From Baffinella frigidus (Eukaryota > Cryptophyceae > Cryptomonadales > Baffinellaceae), in contig MU646766.1 in NCBI GenBank assembly GCA_026770585.1, forward strand, positions 78,407 through 99,957: a stretch of DNA of 21,551 nucleotides, given 5' to 3'. Positions 8,467-17,316 of this stretch are shown here, one piece after another. The number at the start of each line of letters is the position of its first letter. Within the stretch, counting starts at the first letter, position 1. The translations under genes were made by a program, and so were the position numbers. Below the pieces are notes generated by a model. It had not been told where the DNA came from. It saw only the letters and a list, made by a program, of their open reading frames with translations, and searched no databases.

Positions 8467-9011
8467 CGAGGTTCCAGGGGGGGCATCCGTGCGGCAAATA
8501 CACTGTACACACAACCACCCAGTCTCATCCCCACACGCGATGCGGAAGCACTGTGAGTGGGCCGCCGTCGCATGTTGCTGTGTCATCGACGCACCGGCCA
8601 TTTTATTGATCCACGGTTGCGTGTTAGGTCAGTTTGGGCCACTTTATTGACCCACGTTTGAAATAAGGACCTGTTAGGTGCCCGGGCACTGTAGAGGCAC
8701 CGTGCTAGCCACAGAGCGACATGTATGCACCATTCAGAAACGAGAGGGACAGCCCTCCCCCAACTCCGTCGTCACCATACATTTTCCACCGAGCACAGGA
8801 CGATAGCCGGCCTCAATTCTTGAGCGAAGACTGCCCCCTGTGCGTTGGCTATTACCCCCCCTGCGCGCGCGTTTCCCGTTTTTGGCCTTGCGCACCCTCG
8901 CCCCTCCCCTTCCCCGCGCCCGCAGCAGTCGCGGTAGGAGAAGTTTTCTGGTGATCAGGGACAGGGGGGGGGGGGTCAGATGTGCACCGCAATATTATCG
9001 AGGGGATACTA
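8467..9011. other. Intergenic, no supported gene
   Basis: This region follows the inferred stop of the unknown plus-strand gene. A diverged direct repeat (TTTATTGAYCCACG) occurs near 8602 and 8643, with GTTAGG after each copy. Short open frames at 8721-9049 end in or overlap the next MITE and show no domain. A C/T-rich stretch lies near 8850-8930. Confidence 0.5.
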
Positions 9012-9132
9012 CAGGGGTACCTCGCTCATACGAAAGCGCCCCCCTGTAGGACCCTACAGTAGGCCTATGCCTCTAGGGCTCTACGGTGGTCCTAGAGGGG
9101 GCGGGCAGTTTCGTATGAGCGAGGTACCCATG
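9012..9132. mobile_element. MITE-like element, TIR CAGGGGTACCTCGCTCATA, copy A
   Basis: The left end is CAGGGGTACCTCGCTCATAC followed by GAAA. The right end is its near-perfect inverse (TTTCGTATGAGCGAGGTACC then CATG). The element is flanked by TA on both sides (9010-9011, 9133-9134). The core has GGACCCTACAGTAGGCCTAT. It is 121 bp and non-coding, although it creates open frames on both strands. Confidence 0.9.
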
Positions 9133-9433
9133 TATTGGAGAATCACAAGGGGCTTTGAGGGACTGGCAGACGCAAGAGCGAATGAATTGCTTCAACAACA
9201 ACCCGCTCAACGACAACGCGGCCATTCAAGGGCCACTTGCGCTGCTTCTGTGCTTCTGGAACCAATTCCAAATCGAAAAGCCCCCACCACATCCAAAGTA
9301 GTAGACAGTGGTCGGTCGGGTCGTGGTTAGGTGGGTCTGGCTGTGATCCAAAGTAGTAGATAGAGGTGGCCAGGGTCGCTCGGAGGCAGCCGGCCGGCAG
9401 TGCCCTGCAAGCCGCACACACAACCCTTGGGTA
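9133..9433. other. Spacer between two copies of the same MITE family
   Basis: This 301-base segment contains a direct repeat of ATCCAAAGTAGTAGA (9292-9306 and 9347-9361). A minus-strand frame crosses it, with an acceptor-like GCTTGCAG near 9411. That could add a further exon of the 9589-10171 gene, but codon use is weak and no domain is visible. Confidence 0.4.
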
Positions 9434-9548
9434 CAGGGGTACCTCGCTCATAAGAAACCGCACCCCCTAGGACCACCATAGGGCCCTAGGCATAGCCATA
9501 TGGTAGGGTCCTAGGGGGTGCCGGTTTCTTATGAGCAAGGTACCCCTG
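9434..9548. mobile_element. MITE-like element, TIR CAGGGGTACCTCGCTCATA, copy B
   Basis: The left end is CAGGGGTACCTCGCTCATAA followed by GAAACCG. The right end is the inverse (CGGTTTCTTATGAGCAAGGT then ACCCCTG). It is 115 bp, from the same family as 9012-9132, with a related but diverged core (CCTAGGACCACCATAGGGCC). It is preceded by TA and followed by TT. Confidence 0.9.
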
Positions 9549-9588
9549 TTCTGGTGTTTATGTCCTCACGTCCTCCCCTGCATCACAC

Positions 9589-9894
9589 CTTTCCGCGGTC
9601 GCGTGCAACCCGTGAACGAACCGTGTGAGTTCCCCTTCACCTGGAGAGAGCAAACGCCTCCCCAGCCCCGACACGCGGGGAGTAGCGTACATCGAGGGAG
9701 CGAGCGAGAGAGGGGGGGGGAGGGAGAACGAGAGAGAGAGAAAGCGAGAGAGAGAGAGCGAGAGAGAGAGAGGCGGGGAGTAGCAAGCACCTGACTACTA
9801 GCCATGTCCGTCGAGCTGACAGACCGCCGCAGACCCCCCCCCATCTTCCGTTTCGGCGCAGCACTCCCACTCATCCCCCCCGCCCCCCCCCCAG

Positions 9895-9961
<67 letters not shown>

Positions 9962-10171
9962 GCCCCCCCCCCGCCGCGGGCGCACCCTCCGCCCCGCCCC
10001 CTCGCGTGGTGTTGGCGGTGGCGACCCTCTCGGGGCTGGGGGGTGGTAGGGAGGCGCGGTGGAGCGCGGCAGGCGAGCTGGGTGCGGAGCTGGCGCTGGA
10101 CTCGGAGCGCGCGCGGGCCATCGAGCCGCGTAGCGCGTCTTGCATCTGCTCGGTGCCATCCTCGTTAGACA
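9589..10171 (-). CDS. Ser-rich/Gly-rich protein, two exons with a suspect G/C homopolymer (partial)
   Basis: Exon 10171-9791 follows an acceptor (GAGGAGGCAG). It encodes SNEDGTEQMQDALRGS, then Ser/Ala-rich ARSESSASSAPSSP, a long Gly run, and finally MSGSAAPKRKMGGGLRRS and VSSTDMASSQ before a GTGCTT donor. The two informative parts are in different frames. The break falls within the ~90-base C tract (9878-9971), so either an intron or a homopolymer length error lies there. A second exon, 9640-9589 (VKGNSHGSFTGCTRPRK), joins in phase. No domain is recognised. The exon starts in phase 1, so more exons lie upstream, possibly those at 11028-12314. Confidence 0.4.
9691..9778. repeat. GA-rich microsatellite
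   Basis: (GA)n and (GAGC)n tracts on the plus strand, with a short G run near 9712-9720. They lie in the inferred intron between exons 9791-10171 and 9589-9640 of the minus-strand gene. Confidence 0.85.
9878..9971. repeat. Poly-C tract with sparse interruptions
   Basis: About 94 bases, almost all C. Tracts of this length are prone to polymerase slippage and assembly error, so the length and reading frame here should not be trusted. Confidence 0.9.
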
Positions 10172-10182
10172 CTGCCTCCTCC

Positions 10183-10237
10183 TAGGACCCTACAGTAGGC
10201 CTGTGTCTAGGGCCCTGTGGAGGTCCTAGGGGGGGGG
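10183..10237. mobile_element. Relic core related to the CAGGGGTACC MITE
   Basis: CCTAGGACCCTACAGTAGGC then CTGTGTCTAGGGCCCTGTGG closely matches the core of the element at 9012 but lacks its long terminal arms. It lies just upstream (minus strand) of the acceptor of exon 10171-9791, so element sequence forms the end of that intron. Confidence 0.55.
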
Positions 10238-11027
10238 CAGCTCCTGGAGGCGAGCAGCGGTGTTGAGGCACGCGCATCCTCGAGGGATGCTGGGGGGCCT
10301 TAGGTGTGGCTAGTGTGGGTGGGACAGGAACTCCGACTTCGACTCTGAGAGGAGACCTTCGGACGACATCGAGGCACACAGAAAAACACAGGCCAGGTGT
10401 CCTGCCAGCACCAAGGTGCGGCGCGTCCTTGAGGAGGCCCCTAGGTGTGCTGGAAGCCACCACCTTTCACGCGCGGGGGTCATGTGTGCCGCGCTTTAAT
10501 AGGGTAACGTCCTGAAAACCGGGTAGTTAGGCCTACGGTATTGTCTATGGTAGGCCGTAGGGCCCCTGGGACCTAACGTTTCATAGGTAACACCACCCTA
10601 GACCCCTACGGCCTGCCGTAGGCAATACCGTAGGCTTAACTACCCGGTTTGCAGGACGTTAGCCTATGAGCTTGACCCCGTGCGCAGAGAAAGCGCAGCG
10701 GCGCGGCGCGATTGGTTCCGAGTGCCGGGGCAGGGGTTGCACGCCAGGGCCGAGGAGCGGCCGCAGCCTCCGCAGTCTCACTGCGGCGTGCCAGGGCCCC
10801 ATCGCATGATGCATGCTTCGCGCCATCCCCGAGGACTCAAGACCAGGGAATGCTTCATCCTTCGCGGTAGGGGGGGCTGGGTATCTAGGCTCTGAGGGCA
10901 CCTAAGGACGCAAGAAACTCCGGACCTCTGAAGGCTTGCGATGTGTTTCAGTAAAGCTAACGAAAGGCAAAGGCATGAGACTCAGCGGCACGCGAGGCGT
11001 GTAGCGTTGAGAGGGAAGGGGGCATGC
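10238..11027. other. Region between minus-strand exon groups; small unsupported frames plus one MITE
   Basis: Apart from the element at 10507-10659, this stretch holds several open frames without a recognisable domain. One on the minus strand (10901-10659) follows an acceptor-like TCCTTAG and could be an exon linking 11028 to 10171. Its composition is unconvincing and the phase does not settle the question. Confidence 0.35.
10507..10659. mobile_element. MITE-like element, ~55 bp terminal inverted repeats, TA flanks
   Basis: The left arm is ACGTCCTGAAAACCGGGTAG then TTAGGCCTACGGTATTG. The inverted right arm is ACGTCCTGCAAACCGGGTAG then TTAAGCCTACGGTATTG. The arms match over roughly 55 bp at close to 90 percent. 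TA lies on both sides (10505-10506, 10660-10661), as in Tc1/mariner-type insertions. There is no coding capacity. Confidence 0.9.
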
Positions 11028-12314
11028 CTTGCGGTTCGCGTCAGAGTCGAGATCAGCAGATCCGACGTACTTGCGCAGCTGCCTCCCCACTCTTTCGAGC
11101 GCCAAGACCTGCGCGCACCCTTTCTTCACTCCCCGCGATCTCTGTGCAACGTCTCTATCTGTCTGTCTGTCAAGCGACTCTCTCTCTCTGTGCAACGTCC
11201 CTGTCTGTCTGTCAACCGACTCTCTCTCTCGCTCTCGCTCTCGCTCCCCCCCAGCCCCCCCCCCGCTTTCTCTTTCCAAGCGTCTCGCCTCTTCCACTCT
11301 CTCATCTCGTCAACAGTGCTCCACCGCGCTTGACTCTTCCACCACTTCCACTTCGTCCTACCCGTCCTCCACCCCGCTCCAGTCACATCCCTGGCACAAA
11401 CGCTGGCGATTTCAGTCATCAGGGGAGGGACTGTGGCGAGCGCTCGGAGTGCTGTCGTTGCAGGTGCGGCGAGGGGTGAGGTGGTCTAAATCCTGAACCT
11501 GAACACGCCTACCGGGACGGTTGGAGGCGAGGGCGGGTTGGAACCTGCAGGTAGACAGTAGCCGCGGCGCTCGCCGCCTCCTCTTGGCTCAGTGCATCTC
11601 CGGATGCCAGCTGCCCATCAACCACCACCATCAGTGTCGTTACTAACCACCACCAACAGTCTCGTGACCAACCACCACCATCAGCCTCGCCTCCAATCAC
11701 CACCAACAGTCTCGTCACCAACCACCACCATCAGCCTCACCTCCAATCACCACCATCAGCCTCGCATCCAATCACCACCATCAGGGTCGTGGAGTACCAA
11801 CCACCACCATCAGCCTCGCCACCAATGCCAGTCAACACACCATCAGTGTCGCCACCAATTGGTCAACAGACCATCAGTCTCGCTACCAACGGTGGTGCCA
11901 GTGTGGGATCACTCGACCTGTCGGTCAGGTCTGGCCTGGTGTTCCTGCCTGCACCTTGTTTCAGGTTGCGAGCATTCCGCGAGGGTTGGGCTGCTAGAGG
12001 GGGCACAGGAGGGTCCACGCCACCCACCACTAGAAACAACGACACCACCCAGCTCCATGCGCACCGCCAGCCCAGCGCGCGAATACTGAGGGGAGGCATC
12101 AGGCAAGCCTCCGAAAAGAACACGGGGAGGGTTGGGGGGGAGGCGAGGACGGACGCACCTTAGCCTCAACAGAATGCGCGCCTTCCCACACCTGCTCCAG
12201 CCCTTCCAGCAACCTCTCACCCCCCGCCTCCGCCCCCGCCCCCCCCCCTGCGGCGCTGTCGCCCCCCCCTCCCTGGGGTGTGTGGCTCACAAGCTCCGCC
12301 ACCCCCCTCGCCAT
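11028..12314 (-). CDS. Unrecognised helical protein, three exons (partial)
   Basis: Exons 12314-12159, 11610-11545 and 11108-11028 join in phase 0 throughout. The first begins MARGVAELVSHTPQ, then a Gly/Ala stretch, then ERLLEGLEQVWEGAHSVEAK and a GTGCGT donor. The second reads LASGDALSQEEAASAAATVY then LQ. The third reads VLALERVGRQLRKYVGSADL then DSDANRK. Exons 2 and 3 should form a continuous amphipathic helix. The third exon ends at a GC donor (CAAG then GCATGC); the alternative is read-through to a stop at 10902. The ATG at 12314 could be internal, because an acceptor-like CACAG lies 14 bases before it. No family is assigned; the exons at 9589-10171 may belong to the same gene. Confidence 0.5.
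11147..11250. repeat. CT-rich duplicated block
   Basis: A block running CAACGTCTCTATCTGTCTGT then CTGTCAAGCGACTC and (CT)n is repeated once with few changes, then runs into CGCTCT repeats. It lies in the inferred intron upstream of exon 11108-11028. Confidence 0.8.
11611..11893. repeat. 24 bp minisatellite abutting a 3' splice site
   Basis: About eleven units of CAACCACCACCATCAGCCTC plus GCCT, with variants (ACAGTCTCGTCA, ATCAGGGTCGTGG). The array ends exactly at the acceptor of exon 11610-11545 on the minus strand. The region from there to the 12159 donor is intronic and otherwise featureless. Confidence 0.85.
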
Positions 12315-13093
12315 CGCCGTTGCGCGTCCTGTGCGCGTGGCAGAGAATCAGACGTTCCACGTAGCAGCGCCCGAGGTGTATCTTCCTCGGATGTCCGGGG
12401 ATAATTGCAAGCCCCTCACCCTGACATGCATTCCAATTTGTACCTGAATAGTTTAGATGGACACATCATGCATGGAAGGCCCCGGTGGATGTTAAGTGGT
12501 GTGCGCGCCTGACCGTGCCCTCGCCTACGTCACGCGAGTGATCCCACACGGTCCGAGCAGAGCCTCGAACCGCAGCCCAGGCCCAACCTGCCCACACCGC
12601 TGCCCCCTAAACCATCAACCCTGAACCCTAAACGCTCAACCCTAAACCTTAAATACAAATTTCAACCCTGGGCACCGCTACGCGGGATGGGGTTCGTTCT
12701 TTGAGATTCTTGAGGTGGCAACTTTTGCCATATTTGCTCAACCCCCTTCCATACCTAGAGGACATGCCCAGCAGAAACCCCGTACCAATTTCACGGCAAA
12801 AATTATTTCCTGAACGGACCCTCCTAGGGTTCGTTCAGAATGGTCACGAAGTAGAAACTGCGTAGAGTCAACTTTGGAATATTATGTCAACTTTAGCCTG
12901 CGGAAGGTGCTTCTTGGGCATCCCATGGCGCCCGGGGCTTCCCATTTCCTCGGTCCTCCTACCTCTCTTTCAGTCTATTTCGGCTCACAAATTTCGTGAG
13001 CACGGGATCTTCACCGCCCCAAAGTCGACGAATGTGCACCGCAACCCCAGCATGTCAACTTGAGAACAGTCGGTCAACCCGAGTGAGGCAGAG
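12315..13093. other. Intergenic region with telomere-like repeats and GTCAACTT motifs
   Basis: It lies between the upstream end of the helical-protein exons and the stop of the sequon-rich gene. CCCTAAAC-type repeats occupy about 12604-12665. Three copies of GTCAACT(T) lie at 12867, 12886 and 13054. From about 12660 the DNA is clearly less GC-rich than the exons. No convincing exon was found, although a first exon of the helical gene could lie near 12400. Confidence 0.5.
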
Positions 13094-15839
13094 CTAGTCC
13101 TCAGGAATCCCACCCCCTTCCTGCCGCCACCCCACACCCCTCATGGGGGGCAACACACCTCCCTCGGCAGGCTCCTCAAGCAGTCCACCTTGCAACCCCC
13201 CCCGTCCCCCCTCCCCCTCCCCCTCCCCCCAGCCCTCCTCGTCCACGATTCCCGCGAGGCCGCAGCAGCTCCCGAGAGCGCGGGAGTTGGCAGCCGCCAG
13301 CGCCATGCGATGCATCGCCCCCCCCGAGTATCTGCGCTCCAGCGCATCTCCAATTTGATTTCGGAACAGGACAGATTCTGTCCCGCTATCGTAGGCTTCC
13401 GACGCCGAAGGCAAGGGTGTACACGCTATTTTAGGCATTTAATGATACTATCTCAAGCCTTTTTATGTGGACAGATTCTGGTATGTTCCGAGATGAAATT
13501 CGTCAACGCTCCAGCGCCGCACCCACTGACTGGTCACCGTGCGCGATTGCGATTCAATGGTGAGCGCAGCGTGTAACCTACCCTGAGGCGCACACACCCA
13601 AATGTGAATGTACTGTCCAGTAAGGTTGCTGCAAGTCCTTGTACCTAGCACCCCCAACGCCAAGCTGCCGCCACAATGAAGAACGCCCACGCCGGTGTAC
13701 GCGAAGCACTGGGTTCAAGTGCGCGTTCGAAAGTCACGCACGGCACAAGGCGCAAGTGCGCGTGCGAGGGTGCATCGGAGGTGAGGCAGCGTGGGTCGGA
13801 GGGGAGGAGGGGAGGAGGAGAAAAGGGGAGCAGGGGAGTGGGCGGAGGGGCGTCAGCACCTTGCGACGGGCACCACCAGCACGCTGGAGAAAAAGCTGCG
13901 CACCGCCAGCGTGGCGTTGACCACCGCCATTCCCGCACGCGTCGACAGCACGGGCGCCACCACCCACCCGGCGGCCTCACCCGTGGCGTTCATCGCCGAC
14001 CCCGACATTCTGAGCGCTGCGTGTGCCGTAGCGACCGAGGCTGTGAGCGCACGGGTGGCGGCGGAGGAGGTGAGGTTGTGCGCGGTGCCCAGCGCGTGGG
14101 AGGACAGCGTCTGGGTGATGTTGAAGGCCACGCTCGTGAGGTTGCGCGCGGCTTCCGAGTGGAGCACGCTCGCGTTGACCGCCGCGGAATGGAGCTGCGC
14201 GGTGGCGTTAGACACCGCCAGCGCGTGCGAGGACAGCGTCTTGGTGATGTGCGCGACGGAGAGGTTGACCATCTGCGTCGAGGAGTGCACCGCGGTGCGG
14301 AGCGACGCCCATCCTGACCTCGTCTTGTTCATCGTCGTGTTCACCCCCTGCCATGTTCGCATCTTCAGTCCCTCCGCCAGAAAGAGATATCATAGCAGGG
14401 ATTCAGCCCAAAATGGGTGTGAGGTGTCTCAGGCCTCCTACTCTTTCCCACGGTCTTTAGAATTTTCCTGCGGTGCGGGGGGGCATGGCCAATAAAAAGG
14501 CGCAGGATGGACCCACCGCAGACTGGGAACAGCGACACCCGCTCGCAAGCGACCCTGGTCAAGCACATTCAGACCGGCAAAAGTAAGAGATTGGTAGAGC
14601 TGTAAGAGCTGGCCCAGCGCTACAGCCTGGTTGAGGGCCTAGACCCTAGACGCTGAACGCTACAGCCGCTGCGCACGGACGCCACGCGGATTCACGACTG
14701 TTCACAGACGTGTGGAAGGTGTGGCACGGCTCAAATTGAAGGCACTCTAAGACATGTTGAAGGCACTCAAGAAATCTCAAAAGTGAAGGCACTCTAAGAA
14801 ATGTAAGAAAGATAGTGCACGGGAGCTACCTCAGAGACGGAGGCAACGACGTGCGACACCGCGGGCGCGAACCACTCCAGCGACCCCCCCCCCGCCTGCG
14901 TTGCATTCGCCTCCGCCTCGCTCGCCCGCACAGCCTCCCGCGCCATGTTGCGCTCCAGCACCGCGGGCGGCGGTTCCAGCGCCGTGGGCACCTCCTCCCC
15001 CACCGTGGCTGCCCCGCGGAGCGGCGGGGCGACGGCGCTCGCGCGTTCGGGTTCGGGGTAGAGCTCGCGGTGGGCCTTGCGTTCTGCCGCTCCCGCCCGC
15101 TCCAGGATCCGCTCCCTGCGTGTGCCAACCACGCCCTTGTGGTGAGAACGAGGCGCGCCCGAGTACTACTGCAGTTCGTACGAGGCGCGTCCTCACAGTA
15201 TTTTAGTTCGTACGAGGCGTGTCCTAACAGTGTTGTAGTTAGTACGAGACGCGTCCTCACAGTGTTGTAGTTAGTATGAGGCGCGTCCTAGTAGTATTGT
15301 AGTTGGTACGAGGCGCGTCCTAATAGTATTGTAGTTAGTATGAGGCGCATCCTGGAGCGCTTCCCGGCCCTCGCGCCCCGCACCTCCACTAAGCACCCAC
15401 CGTGAGCTTCACGAATACAGTCCATCTTAACAATGTGTACTAAAACCGCATCCATTGCCTTAGAACCTAACCGGAATTTCACCTTGAACTCAAGGTGAAA
15501 CGGTCCTCGGTCGCTGCTAAGTGGACGCTGAAAGCTTTCGCCCCGTGCCACGCCATCTTATCCACCATCTTTACAGGGATCCTTCGAATTGAATAACACG
15601 TTCCCCCCATAGGACTACCCTAGGAACGTAAGCATGGGCCGAAAGTAGGGAGCGTGTTGTTAATTGTCAGCATCGGTAGGCGGCAGCATCTCGGCAGGAT
15701 GCAGAAAGGGTTTGGCAAGCTTCCTGCACCCTCCCTGCATCCGGATGCAGAGAGGGTTTGGCAGGCGGGGGGTGATGGCTGAGGCCGTCGAGCTGATGGG
15801 GATCCACGTGCCAACGCCAGTTCACACCGAAGAGTTTCT

Positions 15840-15882
<43 letters not shown>

Positions 15883-16877
15883 CGTGCGTGCATGCGGTGG
15901 GTCACGGCAGGACCACGGGCAGCCCCACGGCCGTGTGCCTCGCGCGTCTGAGGAAACACCCCACGTCCCCGAGTGCGCTCGCGCGGGAGGGGCGGAGAAC
16001 AGTTAGCTGCGAGAGTCCTCAATCGATAGATACGCGAGTCGTCCATCGAGAACGGCGGTGTCTTGACAAAGTTGGGGGGGGGGGGGGGGTGCGCACAGGT
16101 GAGACGCAGACGGCGACTTGAGGATGGAGCACTTGACCGGAAACGATGTCGAGGTCCGCGGGGCTGCGACGGCCACCTTGGCCTCTCTTGCCTGAGACTC
16201 TGCTGACGCTGCGCCTGGCGCGTGCTGCGGGGACGCCGGAGACTCTGCGGGGGGCGCGGGAGGCGCGGCCACCGGAGATTCTGCGACGGACACCGTGACC
16301 TTGGCCACCGGGGACGCTGGAGACGCCTCGCTGCTGGGGGGGGGGTCCTCCTCGACCGGGGGAGTCGTCGGAGGCTCGCCGGGCTCGCAGGGCGTCCCCG
16401 ACAGAGTATTAGCCGCCGCCTGCGTTTTGGCCTGGCCGCCTTCGTCGGCAGACGCTAGAGACGCTGAGGTAGGCGCGGAGACGCTCGGCGGAGACGCTAC
16501 AGGAGGCGCGGCCACCGGAGACGCTACGGCAGGCGCTGCGCTCGGTGCGTCGCTCTCCCCCGCTGGGGGGGCGACTCCCCCGCTGTCTCCCGCGGTGGGA
16601 GCTGCGGCAGGCGCGGAGACGCGCTGTGGAGACACAGCTGCGGGAGCCGCGGGCACCGGTGACCCTCGCGACGCGGCGGGGGGCGCGGCAGGCTCGGTTT
16701 TGGTAGGTGCTGTGTTAGTTGTCCGCGTAGTGGTAGCGGCAGGCGCGGGATGCGCGGCCACCGGAGCCGCTGCGGGGCTGGCGGTGGCATTTTCGGCGAC
16801 GGACACCCGGGACTTGGACTTGTTCCCTCTTGGCTGAGACCTTGCGGTAGGGGGGGGGGGCGCTGCCACCGGAGACG
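13094..16877 (-). CDS. Ala/Pro/Ser-rich protein with sequon-dense repeat domain, at least 4 exons (5' end missing)
   Basis: Exons 16877-16097, 15115-14830, 14347-13860 and 13331-13094 join in compatible phases (1/2/0/2) and give about 596 residues with a TAG stop. Exon 1 is low-complexity (ASPVAAPPVASPPSVSAP, VTVSVAESPVAAPPAPPA). Exon 2 is charged and helical (ERILERAGAAERKAHRELYP). Exon 3 is Ala/Ser/Thr-rich and carries ten N-X-S/T sequons, with a diverged internal repeat (ITKTLSSHALAVSNAT and ITQTLSSHALGTAHNLTS). Exon 4 begins YSGGAMHRMALAAANSRALG and ends in a Gly/Glu-rich tail. Such sequon density suggests a secreted or cell-surface glycoprotein, though no family is recognised. The start is absent; the signal-peptide exon at 18120-18413 on the same strand is a candidate first exon. 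The last junction (13860 to 13331) is the least certain. Confidence 0.55.
13352..13500. mobile_element. MITE-like element, copy 2 of the 148/149 bp family
   Basis: The ends are AATTTGATTTCGGAACAGGA and, inverted, AATTTCATCTCGGAACATAC. The interior matches 2531-2678 in reverse orientation. An 11 bp direct repeat CGCTCCAGCGC lies on each side (13335-13345 and 13507-13517), possibly a target duplication. The element lies in the inferred last intron of the sequon-rich gene, about 20 bases from its 3' splice site. Confidence 0.8.
14348..14829. other. Intron of the sequon-rich gene
   Basis: This 482-base intron joins SHVVASVSE to GVNTTMNKT in phase 0. Near its 5' end it holds a diverged triplicate of GAAGGCACTCTAAG (about 14740, 14759 and 14783). 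No independent gene is seen. Confidence 0.5.
15142..15355. repeat. 32 bp minisatellite
   Basis: Units begin at 15142 (degenerate), 15174, 15206, 15238, 15270, 15302 and 15334, each exactly 32 bases apart. The consensus is GTTAGTACGAGGCGCGTCCT followed by CACAGTRTTGTA. The array lies in the intron between 16097 and 15115 and ends about 25 bases before the 3' splice site of the 15115 exon. Confidence 0.95.
15592..15664. repeat. Small imperfect palindrome
   Basis: TAACACGTTCCCCCCATAGG at the left pairs with AGGGAGCGTGTTGTTA at the right, with a three-base indel in the arm. It could be a short foldback element. It lies in an intron of the sequon-rich gene. Confidence 0.4.
15842..15895. repeat. 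(GT)n(GC)n microsatellite
   Basis: About 16 GT units followed by GC and GCGT units. Arginine/histidine/valine-repeat frames across it on both strands are artefacts of the repeat. Confidence 0.95.
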
Positions 16878-16930
16878 CTGCGGGCGCGCGTGCTGCTCAG
16901 TGCACTCCAAGAGGCAACACAAAAGCTGTA

Positions 16931-17028
16931 TAGGAAGGTTAAGATAGTTACTATACGTACGTAAGAAAATTAAGATAGTTACTTTATTTACTTGAGAAGA
17001 TTAAGATAGTTGCTATAATTAGTTGGGA
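16931..17028. repeat. 31 bp AT-rich tandem repeat, three units
   Basis: TTAAGATAGTTACTNTA-type units start at 16939, 16970 and 17001, exactly 31 bases apart. They are much more AT-rich than the flanks. Confidence 0.85.
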
Positions 17029-17196
17029 GGATTGAGACGTGTGCCTCCTGTGCTACGATGGCGTGGCAGCAGCGCGTGGGAGAAAGGTGGGGCGCAAGAT
17101 GGATGGCCCCCACTACCCCAAAAGGGAGCGCTCGAAGCTCCACGAAGCGGGTAGATCACCGTGTGTAACGATCCAGGACTGCCCGGGTGTGTTTCT

Positions 17197-17285
17197 AGGG
17201 TTTCGGGTTTCGGGTTTAGTATTTAGTATTTAGAATTTAGTATTTAGGGTTTAGGATTTAGGGGTTAGGGTAACGGGTTTGGGGT
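17197..17285. repeat. Telomere-variant tract
   Basis: GGGTTTCGGG units, then a TTTAGTA run, then GGGTTTAGG and GGGGTTAGGG units. Confidence 0.8.
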
Positions 17286-17316
17286 GTGGTGTCGAAAAGG
17301 CAACACACATATTTCA

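Noticed and set aside
9143-9463. Minus-strand frame containing MSEVPLYPRV and a Trp-rich stretch
   Set aside because: The start comes from the terminal repeat of the MITE at 9434-9548, and the rest has weak codon bias and a duplicated AT-rich word. It was kept only as a possible exon in the spacer note.
11028-11610. Similarity of the helical exons to the C-terminal MIT-type region of ATG1/ULK kinases
   Set aside because: The resemblance is limited to a few helix-compatible residues (YLQVLALERV). No kinase domain or other signature was found, so no function is assigned.
13676-14495. Long plus-strand frames over 13.7-14.5 kb
   Set aside because: They are antisense to the sequon-rich exon, whose minus-strand frame joins in phase with neighbouring exons. 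The plus frames do not.
15142-15355. CRISPR array
   Set aside because: The 32 bp units are directly contiguous with no unique spacers, and the genome is eukaryotic. It is a minisatellite.
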